Origin: Spodoptera frugiperda
Taxonomy: Eukaryota > Arthropoda > Insecta > Lepidoptera > Noctuidae
Reading direction: 5' to 3'
Assembly (NCBI RefSeq): GCF_023101765.2
Contig: NC_064223.1
Location: 3,844,001-3,908,000, forward strand
DNA length: 64,000 nt
A program made the position numbers and the translations under genes. A model generated the notes under the pieces. It searched no databases, had not been told where the DNA came from, and worked only from the letters and a program-made list of their open reading frames with translations. The number at the start of each line of letters is the position of its first letter. Positions within the stretch are counted from its first letter, which is position 1. Shown in pieces: positions 52,116 through 64,000 of this stretch.

Positions 52116-55100
52116 TGTAGCGCTGTTGTTCCATTAAATGTCTTTGTACATCCACTCAGAAACATATTATTGGCATTTATATCGCTGTTTCGAAGAATCT
52201 AACGTCTCAATATATTGTTCTGTATAAAGCTGGGATTGTTACTTTTATAAATATAGGTCGAAAAGGATTTTGCTATAGCTTCTTCTTTTGTTTAGTTTTG
52301 CCAACTAGATTGGGTTTGTAGGTAATTCTGATGACTGAAGATTATATGAGGGTTACCGGGCTTAAAGCAGGAAAGATGCATCTTGGCTAGAGGCGTTGCC
52401 AGATATTTTGAGCTGATAAGTATTGTTAAAAGTTCCAGACCTGATCTTGCCCTATTAAGAATCGAATGATGTTCTCGAAAGGACATGCTAGTTGCAAGTT
52501 GTCTCATAGTGAGTGTTATACAAAAAATGTTTCTGTGTAAAATCTTAGTGGAGTAAATAACTGTGTCACTGTAACGTAACTGTTCTTCATTCTCTTTAAC
52601 AGTAAAGATAACAGTGTAAATAAAGTACGCGGCGTGATTACTCCAGTCTGGTGTCACAAGTCATGCGCAAAGACCGCCGGCACCGCACGTAAACTTTAAT
52701 GGGAGTCCACAAACTATGTGTGTTACAAGAACATTCAGTTGATAACATCGGGTAGGTGTGGTACACAGAAACTACAATGTAATATACCTACTACAACACA
52801 CAACCTACAATACACAGTTGTGTTAGTAAGTCCCCTGTATATAGGTAGTTTAATAAAAAAAAATTAAGAACAAGTAAAGCAGTCAACGGTTTTGAGTAAA
52901 GTTACCATTCCATTGTAATATCTCCAATTTTTGTAGCACGTATACCTGTTCTATTCAGGAAGCATGTAAAGTCATGATAAAAAAAAACACAATCTGATTC
53001 AAAACGAAATAAAGAAGTAAACCCGTACAGACTCATGCTTACCTTAACGATTTCTCCCTGTAGGAAAGGAAAAGGAATCAACCTATATAATATTGTAACA
53101 CCTGTTTTTGTTTAGCACCCGTAAAATAAAATAAAGCTAAAATAAAAGCAATTAAATTCGAACTTTTCATGACCAATCGCGGTTTTACACGGATTCGCTT
53201 CGTTTTCGAAACCATTTCGACAAGAGTTTTGTGTGGCCGATATTTCTGTTCCCTGATTTTTTTGCGTTTCGACAATGATTTATGTTCGAAACCTCGTTAC
53301 ACTTAGGATAGTATTGGTTGTTTCGTTTTTCAAACGGAGGCGCATATGCTTGGTTACTTGAACACAATTTGAAGTTTTTCTTAAAATTGTTTTATGTTTT
53401 GTAGCGACAGTTATTTATAATTATTTTTAATACCATAAATACTTTCTCTGATAACATAGTAATCAAATTATTTATTTACTAAATGTTATTTATTTTATGT
53501 ACAACAATAAGGACCTATTTTATAACCATATAAAAATGAATACGGTACATATCTATTTCCTTTTCTAATGTCCAAGTACTTAGGCATAAAGATGTCAGTC
53601 GGATATTCTCGGAAAATCTATGTGCACAGTGCATGAAATTTATTTATGAAAATGGAGTTGGAAATTCTAAAAGCTTTAGTATGCTTCTCGTAGGAATGAT
53701 ATTCCATCCGTGGGATTTCTACAGTCATTGCATGATACATCTTGAAAAATTTAAAGGCAAGGCTTTGCCTAGATACTGTATATTGTATAATACATATTAC
53801 ATAATAGGAGGTATAGGTGTACCGTGCCTACCGTTGATTTAAATGAAAGAAATACCTACTAAATATGTTATGTGTTGTTAACTAAACTTCTACACCAATA
53901 ATAACTCATTTTTCATGCTTACAAACATCAAAAGCAAGTTATTTTTTATCCTTCTCATTATGCCACACAACTGGACTGTAGCGTCCCACTGGAATAAGCT
54001 TTGTGCGAACATATCTTACTACTTTGTATAGTATTGTATACATACAAGACTACATATCAAGCTAAGCAAAACCATTATAAACTGACCGTAGAATGTTCAA
54101 AAGATGATACAAAGCGAGACCATGATAAGCTGGCTTTACGTAGCTTGATGTGCAACTGTGTGTACAATATGTAAAGCCCTGCTATCAGAGGCTACACAGC
54201 TACACACAATGGTACACGCTCTAATTGGGTCTGACTCCGAATTGACAATATATACGTATTGTTGCCACTCCAATTCGGTCACTGAGTTTCCTAAGATGTG
54301 ATGCACGTGTGACTTAGTACTTAGAGATAAAGGTAGAGGCTTTATGATGTGTATTAAGATGGTGGATTTTTTCTCGCAAACGTATATGTAACGATGTGAT
54401 AGTAAAGCAAGAAGTTATTGGTATAGGTTTAGCAAGAATAGAAAAAGTAAGTAAGTGCTTAGTTTTTTTTTCTAAAAGTATTGAAAAAGATAACATTCTT
54501 GAGACCAGTAGAATACCAGAGCAAGGCCCTATTTTGCACATGCTGAAATGGTCCTATTCCACCGCAGACAAAGTCCATACATCGTCAAAATTCTGCATAA
54601 ACTGTACTTACTTGTAATTGTTTTCTTTTTGCGTGCGAAATAAATGACTTTTCTTATCATTAAAATACGAATATTCTTCATACGGCCTCAGTTTGCCGTA
54701 ATGAAATAAATGAGAAAAGGTCAAAAAATACATTAATAGTATTCTTACACTTTTTATACTTATAATCAACTCCTAAGAGGATTCGAGTTGACTTACCTTG
54801 AGCAAAACAAGCAACTTTTACACAATCAATATCCAAAAACGAACTCTATTGACATAGATGCACGTGTCATATTACTAACAAACCGTGTATGCTAGCCCAT
54901 CCGTAAACCGACGATGACAAATGGAAGTGTCATTGATAAATGTTCGTCGGCTACCGACACACGGGGCGTCATGTTCGAACTGTTGCTAATAACAAGCACA
55001 CGTATTGTGTGTTGTGTACTATGGCAACATGCTTTGTAGTACGTACGATGATGTAGTATGTGAAATGGGAAAATTAAAAACGGTTCTGTTTGATATTTAT

Positions 55101-55122
55101 TGGTTAAAACAACATAAAGTCA

Positions 55123-55242
55123 AAGCCCAAAAGGCCGGCAACGCACTTGTAACGTCATTGGTGTTTCGGGTGTCCATGGGCGGTGGCGATTGCTTACCAT
55201 TAGGTGATCCGTCTGCTCGTTTACCGTTTTATACCATAAAAA
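55123..55242 (+). repeat. Repeat family A, copy 6 (3' half)
   Basis: 'cccaaaaggccggcaacgca', 'ggtgtttcgggtgtccatgg', 'gcggtggcgattgcttacc' and 'ggtgatccgtctgctcgttt' end in 'taccataaaaaa'. This looks like the least decayed 3' half in the window. Confidence 0.9.
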
Positions 55243-55972
55243 AGTTAGTAACCGCAGAGTTCAATCTGAATTTAGGAATGATAGAGAAGTTTTGGGACAA
55301 TCTAAGAATTAAGACGGTGTATTTGATAGTCAGAGTAGAAATTCAGCCCTAAGGATGTAGGCTAAGTTGAATGAACTCAGAAACGACTTCTTTAAAAGGT
55401 AAACCTGAAATCCTATACTTCCTCTCTTCAAGATTTTCTTTTGTATTGTTGGTTGTCCGGAAACAAAAAAAAAATGCCTCAGAGAATTAGACTCGTTACG
55501 GATAAGGTCGCCCAGCCCTCATACCCTGTTTTCACCCATAAACCTCGTTTTTATTTTACGGCCTGTGTTTTGCCGGTAATCGATGTTTACATCGAAAATT
55601 AAGTCTTTATTCTGAACGTTACTAGAATAGCCAATCAGGTAAAGTACGCCAGAATAGCGAAACTAGAGCGGTACCACAGTAATTTCCACATATATTGTAT
55701 ATAATAGGCAAATAATATAATACATTGGATATTGTTGTTATACCTAAATGCGATGTTTTATGTTATATTCACACGACAGCGCCCTAAAGTTTTTTGTTTA
55801 TCATATAATAATCATAAAGTTTCTAAATAATATTAAAGGAAAAAGCCAAGATTAAGTAGTTTATCATTATGAAAATTGAATTGATAGTTATCGTATCATA
55901 TAAATGTAGAAGTCACCATTCATTAGAATAACCTACCGTTGTTATTCCACCACAGATGGGGCCTAGTAGGCT

Positions 55973-56100
55973 GGTTTACTGGGGCTCCGGCTCGAAAAAT
56001 AGGAGTAGGAACGGGGTGGTTTTTAGTCAGTTAGTTTTTTTAGTTAGTCTGACACTCTCTCTCGCTATGCCGTAAGAAACAATTGGACGATTTTCCCCGT
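55973..56100 (+). repeat. Repeat family B, copy 3
   Basis: 'ctggggctccggctcgaaaa', 'aggagtaggaacggggtggt', 'ttttagtcagttag' and 'gtctgacactctctctcgc'. A short local duplication ('ttagtt') breaks the usual 'agtcagtaagagtctgac'. Confidence 0.8.
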
Positions 56101-57594
56101 CAAAATAAATCGTTGTTGTTGTCGATGCAGTCTTGTAAAGAAAAAGCTATACAAACACAAAGCGCTCATTAATTAAAGTCGAATATATTCCGGAGTTTTT
56201 GGAAAAGAGATGGAACGGAAGCAGATTAACGTAACGAAAAGGATTTACTCAGCAAATGTATCTAAACAGGCAAGATGGCCGGGAAAAGGAACTGATAGGA
56301 TTCTAAACGACTTTCAAAGCTAAGAATAGAAACTTTGGTGTAGGTATTCCTGTTGGTTTGTCGGTTTGTGTTGTTGTATCAATACTTAGGTACTTTTAAA
56401 AGCTGTAGAAAGTCAAATACTCTTTTATTGATGATTAATTATGCCCTTGTACTAACAATCATTTCACTAAAAAGGCAGTTAAGCAATAAAAGATCTTAAA
56501 TCTTGAAAATAACTAAAAACAATAACCATTTCTATCCAAAATCTAACGAGGAAATAAAAACAAACAATGGTTCCATACCAGAAGATCTAATCTATACAAA
56601 ACACGGCCACAGTCCACAAAGAGGTATAAAAGCGAACATAATAACACTTAACACAATGTAAGATTTGGGACGTGTCACCCAAGTGGAGATCCCACTTCAC
56701 ATTGAATTCGAGTCGCTTCTAGTGCCATCTAGCGGGGCCGCAGTAAGCGATATTTCAATAGCCCCTAGAGGTTACCCCCAAGATCAATGCACTCTAAATT
56801 ATTGGAAAATGTCGCGGCAGAAACAGCTGAGCTAAATGATACGCCATCTCAGCTGAGAGATAATTTAAAAAGGCTAGTTGATCACTTAATGAATTACGTC
56901 GTCAGCAGATTTTTTGCATCGTTTTTAATTTATTTTTATTGGTGGTTAATTGGTACTTTACTGATATTGGCATGTGGTTTTACACTTAATTATAATTTTG
57001 TCTAAATGTTTCAGAATTATTTCGAAATCGAAAAAACTTCAAGAGTTTTTTTTTGCTACGGGAATAAACTGCGTGGACAGAATGGTTACCGTATAAAAAC
57101 TAAAAAACGTGTTTCAGTAACACACTCGATAGATTTACATAATAATATTTATCATCTCGATGACATGGAGAGCTAGTCAAGTAATATTATGCATGTACAT
57201 AAAATTAAAACGAAGCAAACTCATAGTTACCATTACCCAAACAAACAACGAGAAACGAACTGCTGCAGTAATTAAATAAAACGTACCTAAGTACTCATTG
57301 TATGAAGTCTGATATTTATTTGAGTGCACATTTACTGTTACTACAAATAAAATAAAGCTGCAACTTACAATAAAATTAAAGAGAATATATTTTTCTATCA
57401 TTTCAGTGACTCGAAAACTCGTGACGTATTATTTAACTTCAAAACTGGTATGGAATACAAATGTTTCGACTTTGATTAAACACTATACAATAAAAGTGAT
57501 ACTTTGCATTTATGAAACTACCCAAAAGTCGTAGTCGTGTCGTGATAGTGGCTGATCGCATTACACTAATAATAAGAACTACCAATCCTAATAA

Positions 57595-57735
57595 AATTAT
57601 TATGTTTTCGCCTTAATTACGTAACTGTTACACGAAGAACTCGACTAGTGTGAAGCTGCTGATCATGGATATGAGCATGGCTTTAAACTAGTCGAGTTCC
57701 TCGTCAAACAGTTAAAGCCGATAACATAATAATTA
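57595..57735. mobile_element. MITE-like element with about 50-bp inverted arms
   Basis: Left arm (57595-57651: 'attattatgttttcgcctta', 'aactgttacacgaagaactc', 'gactagtg') and right arm (57685-57735) are reverse complements apart from a small insertion and a few mismatches. The centre is about 33 bases ('gaagctgctgatcatggat'). Confidence 0.75.
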
Positions 57736-58500
57736 ATTTAATATGTCTCATGAAAGTTATAATAAAACTACCAACCAAGCCGTGTATGTATGTTTACTTC
57801 AAGTACCTAGTTGGATAGGAATTAAAGAACCATTTCATATACTGTATAGAAACGCTAAAATTCTAAAGTCGTAGCAGCATACAGCGTACTTTAAACGTTT
57901 GCAACTGCATTTACAATCCAAATAATTACTGGCTTTATACTCCGTGGATTGCCAAACTATGCTAATTGTGTTAACCCGGAGTGCAGGGTTAAGTGTTTTG
58001 AAACTAATCTCTTTATCGAGCCTCCTCATTCGTGGAGTCCGTGATATATTGGAATAATAGCTGCTATTAACCTTTTGTCTTTGTTTCAATTCACTTTACT
58101 TTAAATGTATGGGAGGCACATATTTTAGATACATTGAAATAGTCGTTATTTCCAATAAAAAATGAGTTTGTTATTCAATAGACCACTTTTAAAAATAAGG
58201 TACTTATGCAGTTTTCAACAACATTATTTAAAAAAAAAACATCACTCCTCACTGGGTCCGAGTGGCTTATTACCATGACTAATCAACCACGCGGACGTCA
58301 GCAGAGCGATCCAATTTCAGCAGAAGGTACTTGAAATGAAAAATGATAAAAAACTCGACTAATTGTGTAACGTGACTCACTATGCCAGATTCGTGAATGA
58401 AAAATGAAGTCAAAATGTTTTTAGGTCAAACCGTGTAACGTGCAGTGACAAGTTAGAACTTTAGGACGATATTTAAATATAACTGTTCACTCTATACCCT

Positions 58501-58632
58501 TAGTACGAATTTGCTTTATGTTTACAGTAATCGAAACAAGAGCTCTAATTGGTCGGCTCGAATAAACCAACCAATCAGAGCGCCGAGCGTGCGCTCTTTT
58601 CGATTACTAAACGTAAAGCAAACTCGTACTTA
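58501..58632. mobile_element. Palindromic MITE (family E), complete
   Basis: About 130 bases that read as a long inverted repeat: left 'agtacgaatttgctttatgtt', 'agtaatcgaaacaagagctc', 'taattggtcggctcgaata'; right arm the complement ('aaccaaccaatcagagcgcc' ... 'agcaaactcgtactta'). The arms also contain ATTGG/CCAAT boxes. A partial copy is at 18922-19020. Confidence 0.8.
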
Positions 58633-60144
58633 GTTTACTGTTTGTTAATTCTATTCAATGAGACTTAAAATATTATCGTTGTTATAATGTAGTTTACATA
58701 AAAAATTAATTTATCTTTAGGTACAGTGTCTCGCGCGCTGGGGCGTCTTTCTTTTGTATTTGAAATGCTTCGTTTTCTTCGTACGGTATTGAAATTCATG
58801 TTTAGTTTGCAATAAATAACATTATTTTTATTAATATCGCGAGACTATATTGTAATAATGAATAAATTCGACAGATATGTCTATATATTAGGCAAATAAA
58901 TAAGAACATGTATACATAACCCTAGTAACTATAAATTGTAGTTAAATCAATTGTCAATAACAAGAATGATCACCATTTCTAATCACAATTTAGAACAAAC
59001 GCAATGGGTTCGGAATCAAATCGTTCACTTCTGTTTGCTCTACTAATACAATAAACTAGAACCAAGTTGTTAGTATTACCACAATTTGTTTTAAGAACTA
59101 CAATTTTAATGAGACTTTCGTGGTCTGGTTCTTTGATAGTTGTAATAACATCTCTAGAATACCAGCCTTTGTATCGCGTGACCTGCTTTGTACATATCGC
59201 ATATCATACTAACCGTCCAATATACACTGACCTCAATATATAAGTGTTTTCTCTACATTGGAAGGTCAGTGAATACTGGCTACATGTAGTTTGATGTGCA
59301 TTTCTGCAAGAGCACGAATGTCTAGAATATTGCAGCCATTCCCGGCTGATGTACTTTGATTAACCACACGGGGCCTGCCCGAACGTCGGATATGAATGGT
59401 CTGTGCACAGAGGATTTCATATCACGTTTCTGTATGATATCATTTTGGATAGCAAATAAGACCTACTATAGTGGGTTATTGTTCTATACTTCTTTTTGCA
59501 GAGACCACTGAAGAATAACGATGCTACTGATTGACTGGTGAATACACAAAACGAAATGCTGAATACGCCATTCCCTGTGTAGAAGTAATAAAATCAAACG
59601 TCTATTACAATAACACTGAAGCCTTTAGCCGCCGACCTGCAATTGAGACCAACGAAGTCAAGTCACGTGATATCATTAAAATCCATCCTTTTATGGCATA
59701 TCTCTTTGATGTCCAGCTGACAATTATATCACCCTCATAAGTACCTTAACGAAGCAACACGCAGCGCAGCGCAAACATAAGTTAATTAGCATTGCCAGCA
59801 TTTTGCACATCACCCGGATTTTATATGGCTTTGTCCGTTTTAATCTTGTACATAACAGGATTTCACAACTGGCAACCCTTTAAAGTAAAGTTAAATAAGA
59901 ACGAACGAGCCGCCATGTCTTTTTAATTAGTACTTAGAGGGCTCTGTTTCAGAATGTCTTTATGGGAACCGCTTAAAGGAGTAATGAAAAAACTTTGCGT
60001 GTTGTGCCACTGAGACTCTCTCGTATATCTCTTTTATTTTTAATTAAATGTCGTGCTATAAGGATGAAGTAAAGAGGTTGTATAGATTACTAGCAAAGTA
60101 ACTTAAATAGAGGATCTTGATACTTGTATTTCTCTTCGAACATT

Positions 60145-60395
60145 GCCTTGGGCCGGCTCTACCGGACTGATATCATGGCCTCACAGAAAACTGGCGTGAA
60201 ACAACGCTTACGTTATGTTTTGTTGTGTAAATGATTACTGGAGGCTCAATTATCCCCTTTCCCAATCCCCGATTCCCCAACAACCCTTAAATTCCTAACC
60301 CTCAAAAGGCTACGCACTTGTAACAAATTTGGTGTTTCGGAGGTGGCGCTTGCTTACCATTAAGTGTTCAGTCTGTTCGTTATAAAAAAATCACA
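60145..60395 (+). repeat. Repeat family A, copy 7
   Basis: 'gccttgggccggctctaccg', 'actgatatcatggcctcaca', 'gtgaaacaacgcttacgtta', 'ccaatccccgattccccaac', 'aacccttaaattcctaaccc' and 'gcttaccattaagtgttcag'. Nearly full length with small internal deletions. Confidence 0.85.
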
Positions 60396-60944
60396 AAAGA
60401 GTTTCATTATTGTCCGCACCGGTTGAATTAAAGAGTTCATTGTAATCATTCGTTCTTAGAACTAGATAAAAGGGGCAGAAAAATTTAATTAGGTACAGTT
60501 TTCTTCTTTATAAATTATTTCCAGTTTTTATTACTAACGCATTTTTATTTTACTCCCTCCTTAATTAATTTAATAAAGAGTCTCTATTAAAACTGTGTAC
60601 CAATTATAATAAAACAATGCACACTGTATAAAAACCATCATAGAAAATATACTTTAATATTACATATACGTATAGAGGTTTAGTGTGGTGTGACATACAT
60701 AATGCGGTTTCATAATAAGATATATCTAGGTACTTACTTCATATAGGTACCATAAATCTCGGCTACGGAGCTGAACCACTTTACTCTGGTTTACTAAGCC
60801 GCTTAGAAACTGTTCTCTGAACTTTAAAAGGAGATCCTACATCCCTAGCTACTTTAGAAGTTCCTCATACGTTCACTTTCAACACTTGATACACATTTAT
60901 TACTTCTATATACATAACTTATGACTTAATAAGAATTATATTGA

Positions 60945-61010
60945 ATACTCGCTACTGCCTTCGGCTTCGTTTCTGTGGGATAAAAAGTAGCCTATGTGTT
61001 ATTTTGGCCC
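60945..61010. repeat. Dispersed repeat fragment (family D)
   Basis: 'cgctactgccttcggcttcg' then 'gggataaaaagtagcctatg' match the 'gcttcgcccgcg ... aaaaagtagcctatgtg' region of family D. It abuts family A copy 8. Confidence 0.55.
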
Positions 61011-61017
61011 TTCAGCC

Positions 61018-61240
61018 TTTTTGTGGTACAAGACGGTAAACGAGCAGATGGATCACATGCTTGTAACCAATCCCCGCCACCCAAAGACACCCGAAACACC
61101 AGAGGCGTTACAAGTGTGTTGCTGGTCTTTTGGGGATTAGGAATTTAAGGGTTGTTGGGGAATCGGGAATTGGGAAGATTGGGTAACTTCACTCATACAA
61201 CGAAACACAACACAAGCGTTGTTCATCAAAACAGATTAAT
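61018..61240 (-). repeat. Repeat family A, copy 8 (minus)
   Basis: Reverse copy: 'ggtaaacgagcagatggatc', 'gacacccgaaacaccagagg', 'cgttacaagtgtgttgctgg', 'gttgttggggaatcgggaat' and 'caacgaaacacaacacaagc'. With copy 7 it forms a loose inverted pair about 600 bases apart. Confidence 0.85.
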
Positions 61241-62617
61241 GTCACAATAATATTTAGTAAAAATTTAAAATTTAAACTATGCTATCTATCCTAAAACTCA
61301 GCTCCCTAAAATATTGAGCTTACATACCACTAGTTTAAGGCCGTTATACAGTAGGGACCCGGGTCTAGTTGTCCTAACTGTGATCTCTCACCCGGAAACT
61401 GGCAAGGGCTCTGCCTATTTGCTTGGAACGGTATTATCCTATAACAGTTTAGGGGTTCTTAGCTCATCTTACTCTATTGCCACTAAATATGCTTAGTCCA
61501 CGTGCAAAATACTAACTAATATTATAATGTAAATTCGTAATTAATTCGTATTTAAAGAATACGTACGTAAATTTCCATACTCCATATCTATTAACGAAAA
61601 TTTGATAAATAGAATTGATTAACAAGATCACTAAGCCTTTACGCTACTGTAAAATCACAGCTGACTCAGCGATCAGAAACACAACAGTTAAACAAATAGT
61701 TACTAAATCCAACAACAACTAAAATACAATGAAATAAAGTAACCCTTTACCAGCTTTTACCCTTTAAACCGCTTCAAAACAGTGAGCTAACTTTTTGTTG
61801 TATGAAAATGTAAACGGATTTGTAGAGTGCAGGGTGCATAGTGCATTTCACATGGGGGTTAAAAGGCAATTATAACTTTACTACGAGTTTAAAAAAACAT
61901 TTTCGTGTAAGTGGGTTTTCCTCGAATGAAATGCACGTTTAGCGTGAGTACAAAATGCGAATTTATATTTCAGTTTATTCAACTCTGTGTTCTGTATGGT
62001 GTGGTTTTTTTGAAGTTTCGTTTGCATGCCAATAGTGACATGTATTCAGTTGTTGTCTGGAGTAAGTTTAATTGCTATTTTTTTATTTTTTGATGGGATA
62101 GACAGAGGTGTAATATAAGATTAAGCCACATTTTTTTTATTAGTAGAGGTTACAATCGTAACACGTATTGCGAACTATATACATAGGTACATACAAGGAT
62201 AGTGACTGAAACTATACTGAGTATTAAAAGAGGACCTGAGACCCCAATCTCGGCATTCATACTTTCTTACCACTCAAATAAAGAAAAAAAGTGAATTCTT
62301 CAAAGCTTTTAAATTTAAAAGATCTTAGAGATTTCTTTTATACGGAGAAGATTTTTAACTCTCGATATCGGCGTACGAAAGGTTCTCAATTTGTTAGGAT
62401 AGCTTTTTGGATTCGGTTTTGTTAAAAGCTTTTTTACAGATACCTGTAAAAAAAGGTTTGGAATTTCACAAACCATAAAATAAGTAAGAATGTTCCTAGG
62501 GTAGCTTGGTGCTGTAGTATGAATATAGAAAATATGAGGTACGTAGGTCCACATACTGTCTACCTTTTTGGTCAATCAGTCGTAAATGTAATCAAGCAAG
62601 GGATTAAAGGATTTCGA

Positions 62618-62790
62618 TTATTTTTAACCGACTTCCAGTAAAAAGAGATTCTCAGTTTGACCTGTATGAATGTATGTATGCATATTTTATGCACGATTAT
62701 GTCAATTGGCTGAAGCGATTTCTCACCTACTCAAAAAGATAAAAATTGAAGGCGATTCAATTTTTTTTAATGTTCGGTCTTGCACTATTA
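62618..62790 (+). repeat. Dispersed repeat ('accgacttcca' type)
   Basis: 'ttttaaccgacttccagtaa', 'aaagagattctcagtttgac' and 'tgtatgaatgtatgtatgc' then 'aattggctgaagcgatttct' resemble the widespread lepidopteran repeat that begins 'accgacttc...gaggttctcaattcg'. Diverged. Confidence 0.55.
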
Positions 62791-64000
62791 TATGTTCCTT
62801 TCGAAAATTTTACATTAAATAGAGATGTATTTCTCATTATTAATTGAATCGTATATTAAAATAAGTAATTCTGTACACCTTTTCGAGACAGAAACAGCTT
62901 TGAAATCATGACGACAAAATTTTTACAAAACACATACAAAGTTAGTAAATAAACATTTTATGTGTTACTTTAGACGACTGTGTCCTCTTGGAGATACGAT
63001 CTAATATAAAATGGGAGAGCTGGAGAATATAAGGCCAAGAAACGTCGCAAACAGAGACATCTCTGTCATAATGCGAAGTGAAAAAGGTAGTGACAGTAAC
63101 AAAATATTATTTACTAACATACCACAAGGATAGGCGAACAAATAATAAGTACAATCACCTAAAATATCTAGAAGGAAATTGAACAGGGAGAAATGTGGCG
63201 GGGAGTAGACCGATGACCGAGTTTAAAGCTTAAGTAGTACATACCTACTTAGGTCTACAAATTACGGCGCTTCACTTTTAAATGAACGACATTTTATTAA
63301 AATGGCGGATGGCGGCGACTTTAACTTTATGTTGTGTTTAGAGTTACAGCTTATGTAATGTTAGAGGGTTTTAATTGCTCTTTTTGTTTAAATTATGTGC
63401 GAAGTATTTATCAAACTCAAGAGTACTTAACAAATATTAAAGAAATGTACTGTGCTAGATGACCTGATACTTTGAACCGCCTCAAACATTTTGTTCACAC
63501 ATTTTAAACCTTCTCTGTTCTTCCACAAATCATTCAAGACCAAAATCAGTCAGGTCCAGCCGACCTCGAATTTTAGCGAGACTAACGAAGGAACGAACGA
63601 GCAATCGATTTTTATATATAGAGTTTTATATTTAAATATCTACTTTAAAAAACCCTTACCTACAATTATGTAAACATGCGCCATCAATGGAAAAACACAT
63701 TTTTTTATAGTTTATTGCTACAAATTACTAATAGGTACACTATAGTAGTTAGTACATTACACCTATTTGCGTGTTACTCATACACAAAACACATAGGTAC
63801 TGTTTTCCGAACCCCTATCAGTTTCGAACTATCGAGTATAAAGTGACACCATTAATCAAAACGACCTTCGAATGACGCCTAGTGATAAAAGACCATGTTT
63901 TTTGGTCCTGTGGTACGTAACAGGGTCTATAGAGTTTTTATTCATAGTTATTTTTAAATGTTGAGCTAAATTAGTTTTGATAATAGCTAAACAGGTTCAG

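Larger units (their letters stand above)
36275..64000. other. Region upstream of the first identified GARNL3 exon
   Basis: A coding exon ending in phase 2 must lie upstream, so part of this is probably intron. I could not identify the start exon, promoter or any neighbouring gene with confidence. The region holds a SINE, copies of repeat families A, B, C and F, a 2.3-kb inverted-repeat element, palindromic MITEs, a GC-rich minisatellite and a possible small secreted-protein first exon near 53.1 kb. Unlisted stretches are AT-rich with nothing I recognise. Confidence 0.6.

Noticed and set aside
52292..52657. 121-codon minus-strand ORF as a downstream exon of the candidate secreted gene
   Set aside because: No clear acceptor fits its start, no motif is present, and its low end overlaps a family B-like repeat fragment (about 52337-52400).

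Overview
This is a stretch of eukaryotic, AT-rich, repeat-laden genome, almost certainly from a moth or butterfly (Lepidoptera). Three things point there: abundant 'taggtacctac'-type sequence, several dispersed repeats of the kind that fill noctuid-like moth genomes, and a tRNA-derived SINE of the lepidopteran type. There are no bacterial operons, CRISPR arrays or intact long open reading frames. The assignment comes from my recognition of the sequences, not from a search.

The one gene I can support runs on the minus strand from about 36.3 kb off the left edge of the window. It is the orthologue of GARNL3 (GTPase-activating Rap/Ran-GAP domain-like 3). Fourteen exons were placed by matching the conceptual protein to the family, by GT/AG junctions, and by reading phase; all thirteen internal junctions keep the frame. 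Together they give about 582 residues: part of the N-terminal region, the whole RapGAP domain with its catalytic asparagine in the HIGND motif, the linker, and the first part of the citron homology (CNH) domain. The first coding exon(s) and promoter lie upstream of 36,274 and were not identified. The rest of the CNH domain and the C-terminus lie beyond position 1.

Layout: 1-5,341 is exon-dense (eleven exons with small introns). 5,342-13,025 holds two exons and two introns of 5.1 and 2.4 kb. 13,026-36,204 is a single 23-kb intron. 36,205-36,274 is the most upstream exon found. 36,275-64,000 has no convincing exon and is either the first intron(s) or intergenic DNA.

The non-coding part is a mosaic of mobile-element debris. 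One repeat family occurs at least eight times. Two other families have three copies each. There are several short inverted-repeat (MITE-like) elements, one tRNA-derived SINE, and a 2.3-kb element with 108-bp terminal inverted repeats that carries a degenerate tRNA-like module near each end, both facing inward. The most notable points are that element, a 75-nt intron in the RapGAP domain that is open in frame (exitron-like), several perfect hairpins, and a minus-strand signal-peptide-like ORF joined to a possible 15-nt microexon near 53 kb. I do not see evidence for a wholly new multi-gene system here.
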